Counted from the first letter of the stretch, positions 8,213 through 14,734 are shown. The stretch is DNA of 15,824 nt from Spirochaetes bacterium RBG_16_67_19 (GCA_001829505.1 MIBK01000046.1:324-16147); one strand, 5' to 3'. A program made the numbers and translations. Notes: generated from the sequence alone by a model not told the origin.

Positions 8213-8604
8213 TCAGCCTGGAGCAGATCCGCCTCCTGGAAACCCGGATCAACAAGGCGGTGGAGCTGATCCGGAGCCTGAAGGACGAGAACAAGACCCT
8301 GCGCCGGGCCGTGAACACGGCCCAGACGCGCATGCGCGAGCTGGAGAAGCTGGTCGGGGACTTCAAGAGCGACCAGCAGGAGATCGAGAGCTGCATCCTG
8401 CGCGCCCTGGAAAACCTGGACCGCCTGGAAGAGGAGGTCTCGGAAAAGAAGGGCCGCAAGGAGCCCGCGCGCGGCGAGGCCGCCCGAGAACGGGCCCGGG
8501 GCCCCTCGGAGGAAGAGGCCGCGCCTGCAGCCGAAGAGGCTTCCAGCCTTCCGCCCGGCGCGGTGGGCGGGGGTCCCGGCGAGAAAGAGCTGGACATCTT
8601 CTAG
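8209..8604 (+). CDS. coiled-coil protein, ZapB-like division factor
   Basis: A 131-residue acidic protein. Residues 1-85 are a continuous heptad-type helix (ISLEQIRLLETRINKAVELI, then LKDENKTLRRAVNTAQTRMRELEKLV). About 45 residues of low-complexity Glu/Ala/Gly/Pro-rich tail follow, ending GEKELDIF. There are no membrane segments. Small size, coiled coil and position immediately before zapA suggest a ZapB-like partner of the Z-ring; this is inference from context, since coiled coils carry little family signal. The start overlaps the rplT stop as ATGA, implying translational coupling. The acidic C-terminus could be a conserved binding peptide. Confidence 0.8.
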   Translation: MISLEQIRLLETRINKAVELIRSLKDENKTLRRAVNTAQTRMRELEKLVGDFKSDQQEIESCILRALENLDRLEEEVSEKKGRKEPARGEAARERARGPSEEEAAPAAEEASSLPPGAVGGGPGEKELDIF

Positions 8605-8613
8605 GAAGCAGCG

Positions 8614-8895
8614 GTGGACGGGCGCAGCGTCGAGGTGAACATCCTGGGCTCCTCGTTCACCATCCAGTCCCGCTATGATCCCCGCTACATGGGCGAGGTG
8701 ATCGCCTACCTGAAGGATAAGATCCGGGAAATCCAGGCGGCTACCGGCGCCCAGGATCCCCTGAAGATCGCCCTGCTGGCGGCCCTGAACGTGGTGGACG
8801 AGCTGCTGGCCAAGCGGGGTGAGAGCTCCCGGGAAATCGAGGAGCTCACGGAGCGGCTTATCGAGAGAATCGACCAGAGCCTGGTGGAAAACTGA
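8614..8895 (+). CDS. zapA: cell division protein ZapA
   Basis: A 93-residue ZapA, which binds FtsZ and promotes bundling of its filaments at mid-cell. The start VEVNILGSSFTIQSRYDPRYMGEVIAYLKDKI matches the ZapA N-terminal globular domain, followed by KIALLAALNVVDELLAKR and a C-terminal coiled coil (EIEELTERLIERIDQSL). The start is GTG at 8614 with AGGAAG (8603-8608) five bases upstream. It lies nine bases behind the ZapB-like gene and is probably on the infC-rpmI-rplT transcript. In many bacteria pheS-pheT stand between rplT and zapA; here they are absent. Confidence 0.92.
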   Translation: MDGRSVEVNILGSSFTIQSRYDPRYMGEVIAYLKDKIREIQAATGAQDPLKIALLAALNVVDELLAKRGESSREIEELTERLIERIDQSLVEN

Positions 8896-8902
8896 CCCTG
8901 CG

Positions 8903-9081
8903 GTGCCCGCGAGGGGGATGATTATCTTCTTGGGTCAAACCTGATCCTTGGGATTCCATATATCGGGGTTGAATGCCTGCCGGCGAAAGCCGGGAAACAC
9001 GATTCCCCGATGCGGAAACCCACTTGAACACGCTCGTGGTTCAAGAGGATGCTTCTCCAGACGGCACTCGCGGGGTTTTTT
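8903..9081 (+). ncRNA. ssrS: 6S RNA-like structured RNA
   Basis: An intergenic stretch of about 180 nt that folds like 6S RNA, the decoy that binds sigma-70 RNA polymerase. The closing stem is CCCGCGAG (8906-8913) with CTCGCGGG (9067-9074), continued by GGGGA with TCTCC. Then comes a large central bubble. The apical stem is GGGATTCC (8950-8957) with GGAAACCC (9014-9021; one A-A mismatch), then ATCGGGG (8962-8968) with CCCCGAT (9005-9011), capped by CCGGC-GAAA-GCCGG (8980-8993). The 3' side of the bubble holds a small hairpin, CTTGAA (9023-9028) with TTCAAG (9040-9045), as in E. coli 6S RNA, where CCUUGAACC pairs with GGUUCAAGG. A run of six T (9076-9081) ends it. The zapA-ssrS order is also that of E. 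coli. The exact 5' end and promoter are not visible; it may be processed from the zapA message. Confidence 0.85.
9067..9081 (+). terminator. probable 3' end of the 6S-like RNA
   Basis: The 3' strand of the closing stem, CTCGCGGG, plus one G, is followed at once by TTTTTT (9076-9081). The stem partner is about 155 nt upstream, so this is a long-range rather than compact terminator. The T run overlaps the stop codon of the convergent kinase gene (9080-9082). Confidence 0.55.
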
Positions 9082-10081
9082 ATTCCCCGGCGGCTTTCAG
9101 CACCTCCGCCGGATCCAGGCCTTCCAGGTCGCAGCCCACCACGGTGACGATCCAGGCGGCCAGGCGGTTGGCCAGGCGCGCGGAGAGCTCGGGGGGAAAA
9201 CCGCGCAGCTGCCCGTACAGGTAGCCGGCGGCGAAGCAGTCCCCCGCCGCGGTGGTGTCCACTGGCGTCACCGGGAAGCCGGCCACCCGGGTCACCCGGC
9301 CGAAATGATTCACCAGGCAGCCCTCCGCCCCGATTTTCAGCACCGCCTGCGGGGCCAGCTCCCCGGCCAGGCCCGCCAACTCCTCGTCCGCGAGGCCCTC
9401 GCCCAGCAGCAGCCGGAACTCCTCGCGGTTGCCGAATAGGACCTCCACATGGGCTGGAATCCAGGACAGGTACTGCCGGCGGTAGCGCCGCACCGCGAAG
9501 GGATCGGCCAGGTCGAAGGCCACGCCCACCCCCTCGGCCAGGGCCGTGGAGCCGGCCAGCAGCGCCGCCTGCCGCTGGTTCTCGGTATCCCACATGTAGC
9601 CGGTGAGGTACAGGTAACGGGAACGGGCCAGCAGGCCCTGGTCCAGGTCAGCGGGCGTGTACTCCCGGCAGGCGCCCAGGAAGGTGAACATGGTCCGCTC
9701 GCGATCCGGGGTCACCAGGATGACCGAGCAGCCGGTGGGCTCCTGCTTGCAGGCCAGGCGGGCGACCACGCCCTGGGCCTCCAGGATCCGGCCGTACTCC
9801 TCACCTTCCGGGTCGCAGCCCACCGCCCCGCTGTACACCGGCGGGGGAACCGCCCTGGCGCGGGAAAGGGCGGCCACGGCGCGCACCGTGTTGGCGGCGC
9901 TGCCCCCCGGGATGCTGCGGAAGCCCCTGGCCAGTTCCAGCACGCGGCGCATCTGGGCGTGGTCCACCAGGTTCATCGTCCCCTTCGGGGCGCCCACCGC
10001 GGCCACCAGCTCGTCGCTCACCGCGGCGACGCGGTCGAACAGCGGGTTCTCCAGCCCGAATACCGAATACTCCTGGCCCAA
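9080..10081 (-). CDS. PfkB-family carbohydrate/nucleoside kinase
   Basis: A 333-residue ribokinase-fold kinase that transfers the ATP gamma-phosphate to a sugar or nucleoside hydroxyl. It carries the first PfkB signature PGGSAANT at 58-65 and the second as DTTAAGDCFAAGYLYGQ from 275, with Asp281 as catalytic base and AAGD as the anion hole. Other family features are YSGAVGCDPEGEEYGRILEAQGV and LFGNREEF. The overall layout resembles the adenosine kinase-like/ribokinase group, but the substrate cannot be assigned. The start is TTG at 10081 with AAGGA about eight bases upstream. It is transcribed alone, converging on the 6S-like RNA and diverging from the PilZ gene. Confidence 0.93.
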   Translation of the reverse strand: MGQEYSVFGLENPLFDRVAAVSDELVAAVGAPKGTMNLVDHAQMRRVLELARGFRSIPGGSAANTVRAVAALSRARAVPPPVYSGAVGCDPEGEEYGRILEAQGVVARLACKQEPTGCSVILVTPDRERTMFTFLGACREYTPADLDQGLLARSRYLYLTGYMWDTENQRQAALLAGSTALAEGVGVAFDLADPFAVRRYRRQYLSWIPAHVEVLFGNREEFRLLLGEGLADEELAGLAGELAPQAVLKIGAEGCLVNHFGRVTRVAGFPVTPVDTTAAGDCFAAGYLYGQLRGFPPELSARLANRLAAWIVTVVGCDLEGLDPAEVLKAAGE

Positions 10082-10095
10082 TCTCGTTTCCTTCG

Positions 10096-10124
10096 TTGAC
10101 AGGTCCGGCGCGGCTCACTATAGT
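10096..10124 (+). promoter_or_regulatory. strong promoter of the PilZ-TPR pair, with palindromic -10
   Basis: Consensus TTGACA (10096-10101), a 17-bp spacer and TATAGT (10119-10124). The start near 10131 gives a leader of about 36 nt before the GTG at 10167. The -10 lies in ACTATAGT (10117-10124), a perfect palindrome, so the same TATAGT is presented to the minus strand, correctly placed for a start near 10110 and about 29 nt of leader before the kinase TTG at 10081. Confidence 0.8.
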
Positions 10125-10166
10125 AGCCCAGGTGCGGGCGACCAGTCCAGGCGCCCGGGCCAGACA

Positions 10167-10961
10167 GTGATCACCAGCCAACAGATTTCCAGATACTACG
10201 AGGAATACGGGGAGCGGGAGGTGACCTTCACGCGGCAGGTGAGCCAGCTCCTGCGCCTGCTGCCCAAACAGGTTTTCCTGAAGCACCAGGCCGACTCCCT
10301 CCCCTGCCTGCTGTACTCCAGCTCCCTGCGCGGGGCCAAGGTGATCGCCAGCCTGCGCCCCGAGCTCCTGGCGCTCCTGCAGGAGTCCGGCGCCGGCCTT
10401 TCCTTGCGTTTCTGCTTCGCCCGCGACGGCGCCTCGGCGCCCTTGAGCTTTTTCGTCGGGGCGCGCCTCTCGGCCCACGCGGCCTACAACCGGGAGACTC
10501 CCGACCTGTACTTCCTGTCCCTGGAATACACCCATCGCCCGCCGGATGACCTGATCGAGATGCTGGGCGAGCTGCACGAAGCCACCTGCAACGCCCAGAA
10601 GCGCGGCGAGGAGCGCGTCGAGGTGAACCCGGCCAGCATGAAGGCGCTGGGCCTGGAGTCGCGCGAGGCGGGCCTGTGCGTCGAAGGCGTGGAGGGACGC
10701 TGCCTGCTGCGCGACCTGTCCTTCTCCGGCGCCAAGGTGCTAGTCCACGGCAAGGCCGCGGCATTTTTATCGAAGCAGATCGTTCTGCGCCCGGAGTTCA
10801 GCGGCCGCCGCACCCTGGTGAGCCTGGCCGGGCGGGTGCTGCGCTGGGAGGATATGGCCAACCGCGAGGACATCGGGGCCATCGCCATCCGGTTCGAGGA
10901 AGGCGTCCCCATGCAGTACAAGCTGGCCATCAACGCCGCCTTGAGGAAGCCCAGAGCATGA
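10167..10961 (+). CDS. PilZ-domain c-di-GMP receptor, PlzA-like
   Basis: A 264-residue cytosolic protein of two beta-rich domains, close in size to Borrelia PlzA (261). The N-terminal region (about 1-140; TSQQISRYYEEYGEREVTFT, LRFCFARDGASAPLSFFVGA, RPPDDLIEMLGELHEA) matches what I recall of the spirochaetal PilZ N-terminal domain. The C-terminal PilZ domain has both c-di-GMP-binding elements: RxxxR as Arg146-GEE-Arg150, and DxSxxG as DLSFSG at 183-188. It should therefore bind c-di-GMP and relay it to motility or gene expression. The start is GTG 10167; the frame is open further upstream, but that part precedes the promoter. There is no clear Shine-Dalgarno. Its TGA overlaps the ATG of the TPR gene. 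Position upstream of the flagellins supports a motility role. Confidence 0.9.
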   Translation: MITSQQISRYYEEYGEREVTFTRQVSQLLRLLPKQVFLKHQADSLPCLLYSSSLRGAKVIASLRPELLALLQESGAGLSLRFCFARDGASAPLSFFVGARLSAHAAYNRETPDLYFLSLEYTHRPPDDLIEMLGELHEATCNAQKRGEERVEVNPASMKALGLESREAGLCVEGVEGRCLLRDLSFSGAKVLVHGKAAAFLSKQIVLRPEFSGRRTLVSLAGRVLRWEDMANREDIGAIAIRFEEGVPMQYKLAINAALRKPRA

Positions 10962-12064
10962 GCCGCGAGCCTGACGATCCGCTGGCCCGCATTGCCTTCC
11001 TGGCCATCGACCGCCTGGAAGCCCGCCGGATCGGCGACTTCCAGCTGGACCCGGCCGTGCCCCTGCCCATCGAGCTTCCAGCCCAGCAGCCCCTGCGGCC
11101 GGAGGACATCAGCTGGCAGGCCATCATCTCGGCCATGCTCAAGCTCCTGGCCTACCGGCCGGAAGGCTCCGAAGCGGACTACTACCGCCGTTTCATCCTG
11201 GCCGCCCAGCCGGACATCAAGGAAGAGTTCACCCGGGCGGGCATCCTCAAGGCGGAGCGCGGCGAGCTGGCCCTGGCCGTGGAGATTTTCCGCTCCATGG
11301 CCGGCCTGTTTCCGGAATGCGGCCAGACCCGCAACAACCTGGCCCTGGTCTACGAGCAGCAGGCCGCCCGCCTGGAAGACGCCGGGGCGGCGGAGGAGGC
11401 CGGACCTCTGCGGGAGCAGGCTTTCGCCGCCTACAAGGCCGCCCTGGCGGCCGAGCCGGAGCTGGCCGCCTGCCACCTTAACTTCGCCCATTTCCACCTG
11501 CGCAGCGGGAATCCGGGCAAGGCCCGGGAGCACCTGGGGCTGTTTCTGAAGCACAATACGGACCCCGAGCGGGTCGAGCAGGCTCGCGCGCTGGCCGCGC
11601 GCCTGGAGGGCTATGAGCAGGTGGAGCGGACCTGCGCCCAGGCCTTCGACGCCATCCAGCTGGGACGGGAGGCCGAGGGCCTGGAGCTTCTCCAACCGGT
11701 CACCCGGGAGCACCCGGAGCTGTGGAACGCCTGGTTTCTGGCGGGCTGGGCCCGGCGCCGGATGGGCGACTACCGCCAGGCCCGGGAAGCCTTCGAGACC
11801 TCCCTGCGCTCCAACGCTGGCAATCCCGACGCCTTGAACGAGCTGGCCATCTGCCTGCTGGAGCTGGGAGAGGCGCCCGAGGCCCGGCTGCGCCTGCGGG
11901 AAGCCACCCGCCTGGACCCTGAGAATCCCAAGATCCTCTCCAACCTGGGCGTGGCCGCCCTGCGCTGCGGGGACCAGCAAGAAGCCCGCCGCCTGTTCAA
12001 GGCCGTGCTGCGCCTGGCCCCCGACGATCCCATCGCCCGCGGTCTTTTGGAAAAAGAAAATTAA
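10958..12064 (+). CDS. tetratricopeptide-repeat protein
   Basis: A 368-residue protein without signal peptide or membrane segment. The N-terminal 100 residues are unassigned. TPR-like helix pairs lie at about 88-120 and 123-200 (LALVYEQQAARLEDAG; AAYKAALAAEPELAACHLNFAHFHLRSGNPGKAREHL). Three clear C-terminal TPRs lie at about 255-357 (WFLAGWARRRMGDYRQAREAFETSL; NELAICLLELGEAPEARLRL; LSNLGVAALRCGDQQEARRLFKAVL, each closing near a Pro). TPRs are protein-binding scaffolds. The start overlaps the PilZ stop as ATGA, so the two are translated together and may work together, perhaps with the TPR protein as the partner of the c-di-GMP receptor (inference). Confidence 0.92.
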   Translation: MSREPDDPLARIAFLAIDRLEARRIGDFQLDPAVPLPIELPAQQPLRPEDISWQAIISAMLKLLAYRPEGSEADYYRRFILAAQPDIKEEFTRAGILKAERGELALAVEIFRSMAGLFPECGQTRNNLALVYEQQAARLEDAGAAEEAGPLREQAFAAYKAALAAEPELAACHLNFAHFHLRSGNPGKAREHLGLFLKHNTDPERVEQARALAARLEGYEQVERTCAQAFDAIQLGREAEGLELLQPVTREHPELWNAWFLAGWARRRMGDYRQAREAFETSLRSNAGNPDALNELAICLLELGEAPEARLRLREATRLDPENPKILSNLGVAALRCGDQQEARRLFKAVLRLAPDDPIARGLLEKEN

Positions 12065-12089
12065 GTTTTTAAGCCGGGAATGCCGAATT
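12062..12089 (+). promoter_or_regulatory. possible sigma-28 promoter for the first flagellin
   Basis: TAAGTTT (12062-12068) followed by GCCGAATT (12082-12089) resembles the flagellar sigma-28 consensus TAAAGTTT plus GCCGATAA. The -35 lacks one A, and the two boxes start 20 bp apart instead of 19. It overlaps the end of the TPR gene and would give a leader of about 165 nt. Flagellin genes are usual sigma-28 targets, but the match is incomplete. Confidence 0.45.
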
Positions 12090-12217
12090 AGGGATTGAGG
12101 CGATTTTTGGCCTGTTCCACCCGGGGGAGGGCCCACTTCGCTGCTATCGTTTTTAGTATCGTCTTTTTTTGAAGGAGGTTGAGGGGAATCGTACGGGCCG
12201 GCCCGGCCCCGTTTCCA

Positions 12218-12260
12218 GGCGCGAGCAAGGACGCTCGCGCCCACACCAATCAGGGAGGAG
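12218..12260 (+). promoter_or_regulatory. hairpin plus RBS with paired ANGGA sites, flagellin 1 leader
   Basis: A perfect 9-bp stem, GGCGCGAGC (12218-12226) with GCTCGCGCC (12233-12241), closes a 6-nt loop AAGGAC that shows the CsrA core motif ANGGA. The second ANGGA, AGGGA (12252-12256), overlaps the ribosome-binding site GGGAGGAG (12253-12260), three bases before the ATG. The two GGA cores start 25 nt apart. The same layout precedes the second flagellin. Confidence 0.6.
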
Positions 12261-12262
12261 CT

Positions 12263-13123
12263 ATGATCATCAATCACAACATGAGCGCTCTGTTCGCCCA
12301 GCGGCAGCAGAAGCTCAACAGCTGGGTCCTGGACAAGAACATGGAGAAGCTGTCCTCGGGCCTGCGCATCACCCGCGCCGGCGACGACGCCTCCGGACTG
12401 GCCGTATCTGAAAAGATGCGCAGCCAGATCCGCGGGCTGAACCGCGCGGAAAAGAACGCCATGGACGGCATTTCCTTCATCCAGACCACGGAAGGCTACC
12501 TGCAGGAAAGCCAGGACATCATCCAACGCTTGCGCGAGCTGGCCGTCCAGGCGGCCAACGGCATCTACGCCGACGAGGACCGCATGCAGATCCAGGTGGA
12601 AGTGTCCTCGCTGGTGGACGAGGTGGATCGCATCGCCTCGCACGCCCAGTTCAACGGCATGAACCTGCTCACCGGCCGCTTCGCCCGGGAGTCCGGGGAG
12701 AACATCGTGACCGCCTCCATGTGGTTCCACGTCGGGGCCAACATGGACCAGCGCGTGCGGGTTTTCATCGGCACCATGACCAGCGAGGGGCTGGGCCTGA
12801 AGCAGCAGGCCAGCAAGCAGATCATCTCGGTCTCCACCCCCGACCAGGCCAACCGGGCCATCGGCCTGCTGGACGAGGCCTTGAAGCAGGTGAACAAGCA
12901 GCGGGCCGACCTGGGAGCCTACCAGAACCGCCTGGAGTTCACCGCCAAGGGCCTGGCCATCGGCGCGGAGAACATGCAGGCCTCCGAAAGCCGCATCCGC
13001 GACGCGGACATGGCCTTCGAGATGGTGGAGTTCACCAAGAACTCCATACTGCTGCAGTCGGCCACCGCCATGCTGGCCCAGGCCAACCTGAAGCCCCAAA
13101 CCGTGTTGCAGCTGCTGGGGTAG
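12263..13123 (+). CDS. FlaB-type periplasmic flagellin, copy 1
   Basis: Structural protein of the spirochaetal periplasmic flagellar filament core. The 286 residues consist almost only of the conserved N- and C-terminal helical domains ([97 protein letters not shown]). Only a short middle segment is present, as in FlaB proteins; [17 protein letters not shown] and [12 protein letters not shown] are typical. There is no signal peptide, as expected for type III export. The ATG at 12263 is chosen because it gives the exact family N-terminus; an in-frame TTG at 12179 would add 28 unlikely residues and sits against AAGGAGG with no spacing. Arginine is encoded only by CGC/CGG-type codons, unlike copy 2. 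Confidence 0.97.
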   Translation: MIINHNMSALFAQRQQKLNSWVLDKNMEKLSSGLRITRAGDDASGLAVSEKMRSQIRGLNRAEKNAMDGISFIQTTEGYLQESQDIIQRLRELAVQAANGIYADEDRMQIQVEVSSLVDEVDRIASHAQFNGMNLLTGRFARESGENIVTASMWFHVGANMDQRVRVFIGTMTSEGLGLKQQASKQIISVSTPDQANRAIGLLDEALKQVNKQRADLGAYQNRLEFTAKGLAIGAENMQASESRIRDADMAFEMVEFTKNSILLQSATAMLAQANLKPQTVLQLLG

Positions 13124-13134
13124 AGGGCTATATT
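13106..13134 (+). promoter_or_regulatory. possible sigma-70-like promoter ahead of the second flagellin
   Basis: TTGCAG (13106-13111), 17 bp and TATATT (13129-13134), straddling the stop codon of the first flagellin. The -10 is good and the -35 moderate. It would allow separate transcription of copy 2 with a leader of about 250 nt. This is weak evidence on its own. Confidence 0.3.
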
Positions 13135-13220
13135 TAGGGTAGGAAGGGTTTTTCCGTTCTGATCTTTGAAAATCCTCACCCTCCGCGCGCCATGCGGGGG
13201 AAAGGGATCCGACGGGCGTC

Positions 13221-13325
13221 GCCGGCCGAAGGGCCTAAAAGCACGAGGCCGGCCGCTCGAGGATCTCCTTGCCGGGCAGGGAAGCACGGGAACGGCTGCG
13301 GAGCCAAGCGCGAGAACCTCCGCAG
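13221..13325 (+). repeat. inverted repeats in the flagellin 2 leader
   Basis: Two perfect inverted repeats: GCCGGCC (13221-13227) with GGCCGGC (13247-13253), loop 19 nt; and CTGCGGAG (13296-13303) with CTCCGCAG (13318-13325), loop 14 nt. Together with the hairpin at 13347-13370 they make the 268-nt gap between the flagellins a strongly structured RNA leader. Neither has a T run, so they are not simple terminators. No gene is seen in this gap. Confidence 0.6.
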
Positions 13326-13346
13326 AAACCTTGTCGGCATGGTTTG

Positions 13347-13386
13347 AAGAAAGGCAGGGAAGCCTTTCTTGCTGGATTCAAGGAGG
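13347..13386 (+). promoter_or_regulatory. hairpin plus RBS with paired ANGGA sites, flagellin 2 leader
   Basis: A perfect 9-bp stem, AAGAAAGGC (13347-13355) with GCCTTTCTT (13362-13370), closes a 6-nt loop AGGGAA containing ANGGA. A second ANGGA, AAGGA (13380-13384), is part of the ribosome-binding site AAGGAGG (13380-13386), five bases before the ATG. The GGA cores start 24 nt apart. Stem length, loop length and spacing match the first flagellin leader although the stem sequences are unrelated, which argues for selection on structure. Confidence 0.6.
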
Positions 13387-13391
13387 GTGAG

Positions 13392-14252
13392 ATGATCATC
13401 AACCACAACATGAGCGCGTTGTACGCCAACCGGGTGCTCAAGTTCCAGAACTGGGAAGTGAACAAGAACATCGAGAAGCTTTCCTCTGGGATGCGCATCA
13501 ACAAGGCGGGCGACGACGCATCGGGGCTGGCGGTCTCCGAGAAGCTGAGGTCGCAGATACGGGGCCTGAACCAGGCGGAGCGGAACATTGAAAACGCCGT
13601 CTCCTTCATTCAGGTTTCGGAAGGCTACCTGGCGGAGACCCACGACATCCTGCACAGGATCCGGGAGCTGGCGGTGCAGTCCGCCAACGGCATCTATTCC
13701 GACGAGGACCGGATGCAGATCCAGGTGGAGGTGTCCCAGCTGGTGGACGAGGTCAACAGGATCGCCTCCCACGCGCAGTTCAACGGGATGAACATCCTGA
13801 CCGGAGCATTCGCCAACCCCGAAGCGGGAGGGTTGGAAATCCGGACGATGTACTTCCAAGTGGGCGCCAACATGGACCAGAGGGAACGCGTGTTCATCGG
13901 TACCATGACGGCAAAAGCCCTGAAATTGGAAGGCACGACAGCCGCGGAGACGATCTCGATCTCGACACCGGACAAAGCGAATATGGCCATCGGCCTGGTG
14001 GACACGGCCATGAGAACGGTTTCCAAGCAGCGCGCCGACCTGGGCGCCTACCAGAACCGTTTCGAAATGGCCGCCAAGGGAGTGGCGATCGCCGCTGAGA
14101 ACATGCAGGCGGCGGAGTCGCTGATCCGGGACGTGGACATGGCCGCCGAAACCGTGCAGTTCGTGAAGAACAACATCCTGGTGCAGACCGGGACGGCGAT
14201 GTTGGCGCAGGCCAACCTCAAGCCGCAGAGCGTGCTACAGCTGCTGAGCTAG
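13392..14252 (+). CDS. FlaB-type periplasmic flagellin, copy 2
   Basis: A second 286-residue flagellin, exactly the length of copy 1 and clearly homologous over its whole length: [92 protein letters not shown]. The middle segment differs ([20 protein letters not shown] versus copy 1). Spirochaetes commonly build the filament core from several FlaB isoforms. The ATG at 13392 has AAGGAGG five bases upstream; frames starting further left are open by chance. Codon use is unlike its neighbours: AGG/AGA for arginine appears five times (none in copy 1), with more A/T-ending codons. This suggests separate origin, or recent exchange rather than simple local duplication. Confidence 0.97.
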   Translation: MIINHNMSALYANRVLKFQNWEVNKNIEKLSSGMRINKAGDDASGLAVSEKLRSQIRGLNQAERNIENAVSFIQVSEGYLAETHDILHRIRELAVQSANGIYSDEDRMQIQVEVSQLVDEVNRIASHAQFNGMNILTGAFANPEAGGLEIRTMYFQVGANMDQRERVFIGTMTAKALKLEGTTAAETISISTPDKANMAIGLVDTAMRTVSKQRADLGAYQNRFEMAAKGVAIAAENMQAAESLIRDVDMAAETVQFVKNNILVQTGTAMLAQANLKPQSVLQLLS

Positions 14253-14278
14253 AAATTGGATAGGGCTTCGTTCCCGTA

Positions 14279-14307
14279 AGGAGAGGTCACTGGACGTCAC
14301 CTCTCCT
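14279..14307 (+). repeat. 9-bp perfect hairpin in the flaG leader
   Basis: AGGAGAGGT (14279-14287) pairs perfectly with ACCTCTCCT (14299-14307) around an 11-nt loop with TGGAC at its tip; a C-C mismatch and two further pairs may extend the stem. There is no T run after it, so it is not a standard terminator. It may end, process or protect the flagellin message, or be a third GGA-presenting hairpin. Confidence 0.55.
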
Positions 14308-14313
14308 GCAACC

Positions 14314-14346
14314 GGATGGGGGGGGTCGCGCCCCTCCCCGTCCATT
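14314..14346 (+). repeat. G-run/C-run hairpin before flaG
   Basis: GGATGGGGGGGG (14314-14325) can pair with CCCCTCCCC and GTCC (about 14331-14344) around TCGCG, a very stable GC stem with one bulge. The eight-G run could also form other G-rich structure. No run of T follows. It lies just upstream of the flaG ribosome-binding site and could lower read-through from the flagellins into flaG. Confidence 0.45.
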
Positions 14347-14365
14347 CTTTCACGGAGGAAAGACC

Positions 14366-14734
14366 ATGGGGATGAAAATACCTGGCATAACGGGCACCGC
14401 CATTCCGCCGGAGCTGGTCGTGACCCGGCATGAGCCGACGGCGGCGGGCACGGAGGCCCACCCGGAGGCCCGCCTGGACGCCCGCGCCGCGGCGCCGGAG
14501 TCAAATTACAGCGCCGAGGAGGTGCGCCGCTCCGTCGAGCTGCTGGAGCAGACCTTCCGGCTGTTCAACAAGAAGCTGCGCTTCAGCGTGAACGAGGAGA
14601 TCAACCGCGTCGTCGTAAAGGTGCTCGACGCCAAAACCGATAAATTGATCAAGGAGATACCGCCCGCGGAGATCCAGCGGCTGATCGCCCGGATCAAGGA
14701 GACGATCGGCCTGTTGTTCGACGAGCAGATCTAG
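14366..14734 (+). CDS. flaG: FlaG-family flagellar protein
   Basis: A 122-residue protein whose C-terminal half is the FlaG domain: VELLEQTFRLFNKKLRFSVNEEINRVVVKVLDA, then TDKLIKEIPPAEIQRLIARI. The first 50 residues are low-complexity and poorly conserved, as usual. FlaG is a small flagellar protein encoded beside flagellin and fliD and linked in other bacteria to filament length control. The ATG at 14366 follows GGAGG (14354-14358) by seven bases; the preceding ACGGA is again an ANGGA motif. It lies 113 nt after the second flagellin and 15 nt before fliD. Confidence 0.93.
   Translation: MGMKIPGITGTAIPPELVVTRHEPTAAGTEAHPEARLDARAAAPESNYSAEEVRRSVELLEQTFRLFNKKLRFSVNEEINRVVVKVLDAKTDKLIKEIPPAEIQRLIARIKETIGLLFDEQI

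Noticed and set aside
12145..12170. T runs after the TPR gene as an intrinsic terminator
   Set aside because: No GC-rich inverted repeat immediately precedes the runs; the sequence is a TATCGT direct repeat instead.
12171..12181. Perfect AAGGAGG followed by TTG, in frame with flagellin 1
   Set aside because: There is no spacing between AAGGAGG and TTG, and the 28 extra residues do not fit the invariant flagellin N-terminus. It may be a further GGA site or a standby site.
10484..13099. 871-codon minus-strand frame across the PilZ, TPR and flagellin genes
   Set aside because: It crosses three well-supported plus-strand genes and two intergenic regions and shows no family motif.
13236..13262. 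TAAA plus GCTCGAGG as a sigma-28 promoter for flagellin 2
   Set aside because: The -10 matches GCCGATAA only if a base is inserted, and the stretch overlaps an inverted repeat; too weak to list as a feature.
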